Part shown: in pieces, positions 38,891 to 40,358 of the stretch
Layout: each line of letters starts with the position of its first letter
How positions within the stretch are numbered: the stretch's first letter is position 1
Source: a virus
IMG/VR virus record: IMGVR_UViG_3300033553_000796
Coordinates: 1-40,358 of that record
Length of the DNA stretch: 40,358 nucleotides
Strand: one strand, 5' to 3'
Translations under genes and position numbers: made by a program
Notes under the pieces: model-generated
Seen by the model: the letters and a program-made list of their open reading frames with translations, nothing else
What the model was told of the DNA's origin: nothing
Database searches by the model: none

Positions 38891-40358
38891 TGTAAGCATT
38901 TCTGCACAACGACGAGAGTTATATTCGCTGGCTAAACAGCGAAATTTAGTTATCGTTGATGAGTATGTCGATGCGGTTGAGTCTGGTTCAACAGAAAACC
39001 GCCCAGGCTTTCAAGAAATGTTTAATGCGATTAAGTCTCGTGATCGTGCATGGGATACTATTTTACTGCTTGATACGAGTCGATTATCGCGCCGGCAATA
39101 CATTTCCCATTTCTTTGAATATGAGTGCGAAAAAAAGAACATTACGCTTATATATAAGAGTCTACCTGTTGAAGATCCTATCAGTGCCATGATGCTGAAG
39201 GCTGTATTGCAAGCAATGGACCAATGGCATTCAATGATCAGCAAGCAAAAAGGGCTTGCTGGCATGTCTGAGAATGTTAAACAGGGTTTTCGTGCCGGTG
39301 GCAGTGCACCTCGAGGTTATTCTCTTGAGAAAGTCACCACTAAAACGATTCGTGATGGTGTCGCTGTGACTAAATCACGATTGGTCCCTAATGATGATGC
39401 TGAATTAGTGGGCGAGTTATTGTCATATCGAGCAAAAGGTCTACCTCGTCAACGTGTTCATGACAGCCTTGATATTAAGTGGCCAACAAATTCAACGTTG
39501 TCGATGGAATGGAATGCATTAACGTATGCTGGCCATACGGTATGGAATGTTCATGCTGAGCGACGTGAAGGTAAAAGCATTACAGGAATGAAGCGCCGGC
39601 CACGAAGTGAATGGCATATAAAAGAAAATACACACCAGGCATTAATCTCTCACCAACAAGCTGAAATGATACTGTCTCAATTAGAGTCTAAACAGCGTAA
39701 ATCTAAGCCAACCAAGGCTATTTACTTACTCTCAGGTCTGCTTTATTCAGCTGAGACAGGTGAGAAGTATCACGGTGATCGCGCTAAATATTATCGGCTT
39801 GGTAAATCAAAACGCATCCCGTGTGACACGATAGACGATGCAATAATGAAACAGATCCTTTCGGATTTGCAATCAAATTACTTTATCAAGGCCATTACCA
39901 ACAAAGCACGCGAAAAACTAAATCCACAAACTCGTAATGTGAAACGTGGCGCCATCACTCGAAAAGTTGACGATATCTCGAAAAAGATAATAAAACTGAT
40001 GGATTTGATTACAGAAGTCGATGATACCGCGCCCTATATGGCCAGAATTAAAGATCTGAACACGCAGCGTGATGAACTTGAACTGAAGGTATATGAGATG
40101 AACCGGCTGGAAATGGACTCTAAAGACATCAATGAGTTTGATATTAAGCGTGCTTTAGCGTCATTGGCTACTGAATTACAAACATTGGATAGGGATCAGC
40201 TGAAGGATATGCTTTCCGTAATAATTAGCAAAATCAACGTTTTAGAGTCAACCCCCCAAAAGAGGGAACCCCCTAGAGCTGAAATTCACTATAGAATCAA
40301 CTCTAGGGGGGTTGTAATGGCGTCCCCAAGGGGGTTCGAACCCCTGTTACCGCCGTGA
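38841..40358 (+). CDS. Large serine recombinase (integrase)
   Basis: 505 aa. The catalytic domain shows ALYLRSSKDRSDVSISAQRR with probable catalytic S12 and LLDTSRLSRRQY. The recombinase domain includes GFRAGGSAPRGY and MEWNALTYAGHTVWN. The expected zinc ribbon (LLSGLLxCxxC...) reads LLSGLLYSAETGEKYHG, so the cysteines are missing. Coiled-coil residues follow (about 375-440). The last 13 codons (ASPRGFEPLLPP and stop) are the complement of the 3' part of tRNA-Glu, so the stop codon lies in the attachment site. It is the probable integrase of this element. Confidence 0.9.
   Translation: MKNQAALYLRSSKDRSDVSISAQRRELYSLAKQRNLVIVDEYVDAVESGSTENRPGFQEMFNAIKSRDRAWDTILLLDTSRLSRRQYISHFFEYECEKKNITLIYKSLPVEDPISAMMLKAVLQAMDQWHSMISKQKGLAGMSENVKQGFRAGGSAPRGYSLEKVTTKTIRDGVAVTKSRLVPNDDAELVGELLSYRAKGLPRQRVHDSLDIKWPTNSTLSMEWNALTYAGHTVWNVHAERREGKSITGMKRRPRSEWHIKENTHQALISHQQAEMILSQLESKQRKSKPTKAIYLLSGLLYSAETGEKYHGDRAKYYRLGKSKRIPCDTIDDAIMKQILSDLQSNYFIKAITNKAREKLNPQTRNVKRGAITRKVDDISKKIIKLMDLITEVDDTAPYMARIKDLNTQRDELELKVYEMNRLEMDSKDINEFDIKRALASLATELQTLDRDQLKDMLSVIISKINVLESTPQKREPPRAEIHYRINSRGVVMASPRGFEPLLPP
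40269..40310. repeat. 10-bp-arm inverted repeat before tRNA-Glu core
   Basis: CCCCCTAGAG (40269-40278) and CTCTAGGGGG (40301-40310) pair across 22 nt. A second C-run CAACCCCCC (40249-40257) can pair over 9 bp with GGGGGGTTG (40306-40314) instead. Read on the minus strand, the structure lies just beyond the tRNA 3' end and may act as its terminator. It also lies within the recombinase gene. Confidence 0.6.
40318..40358 (-). tRNA. tRNA-Glu (TTC), 3' part only
   Basis: Read on the minus strand the end of the window gives the anticodon-loop end TCAC, GGCGG anticodon-stem arm, TAACA, an AGGGG-TTCGAAC-CCCCT T-arm with perfect 5-bp stem, TGGGGAC acceptor arm, G discriminator and encoded CCA. This matches the tRNA-Glu of enteric bacteria nearly base for base. 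The 5' half would continue beyond the window. It is the probable attachment core of the element. Confidence 0.85.

Noticed and set aside
1-40358. CRISPR array, insertion sequence or rRNA
   Set aside because: No regularly spaced repeats, no transposase or terminal inverted repeats, and no rRNA-like stretch were seen.

Overview
The window is an almost complete temperate siphophage genome or prophage of about 40 kb, probably from a gammaproteobacterium. Supporting points are the moderate AT content, a tRNA-Glu of enterobacterial type at the right edge, a DUF4124-type secreted protein, a CsrA homologue and a C4-type antisense RNA. Structural genes fill the left three quarters. Regulatory, replication and integration genes fill the right quarter. 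The sequence alone cannot tell an integrated prophage from a free phage genome: the right edge lies inside a tRNA-Glu attachment core, and no second copy of that core is seen at the left edge.

Layout. 1-225 is a gene-free leader with repeats and a palindrome. 226-708 encodes a Mor/C-like activator. 762-7058 is the packaging and head operon: small and large terminase, portal, a MuF protein fused to a zincin-like domain, a candidate immunity protein and a Com-like zinc protein. 7182-8885 holds small fibre-like or secreted proteins. 9021-16004 holds a protease-scaffold-capsid fusion, a lysis cassette, the head-tail connectors and the tail tube. 16083-17662 is an accessory insertion: a reverse-strand membrane protein, then a C4-type RNA, a Bro-N antirepressor and a small ORF. 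17786-29971 holds the tape measure and tail-tip or adhesin genes. 29964-32114 is a reverse-strand cassette: tandem ribbon-helix-helix regulator, HSDR_N-like nuclease and a secreted DUF4124 protein. 32203-34658 holds a divergent Arc-like protein, a CII-like regulator, a FimB-sized tyrosine recombinase and small genes. 34642-38890 holds a primase-helicase, a DNA methyltransferase, CsrA and small cysteine-rich proteins. 38841-40358 is a large serine recombinase whose last codons are the complement of tRNA-Glu.

How it may work together. Four late transcription units appear to start at one repeated promoter type: a C-run plus TTTTGCTTG box, exactly 11 nt, then a -10-like hexamer. The spacing is too short for an ordinary sigma70 promoter and suggests an activator, for which the Mor/C-like protein is the natural candidate. 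In three of the four copies an intrinsic-terminator hairpin lies between promoter and gene. Between the two most similar copies the leader is nearly identical while the hairpin arms change in a compensating way, which suggests attenuation/antitermination or a short phage RNA. No CI-type repressor is visible. Regulation seems to use ribbon-helix-helix proteins, a CII-like protein and a C4-controlled antirepressor, which recalls the P22 immI and P1/P7 ant systems but in a different arrangement.
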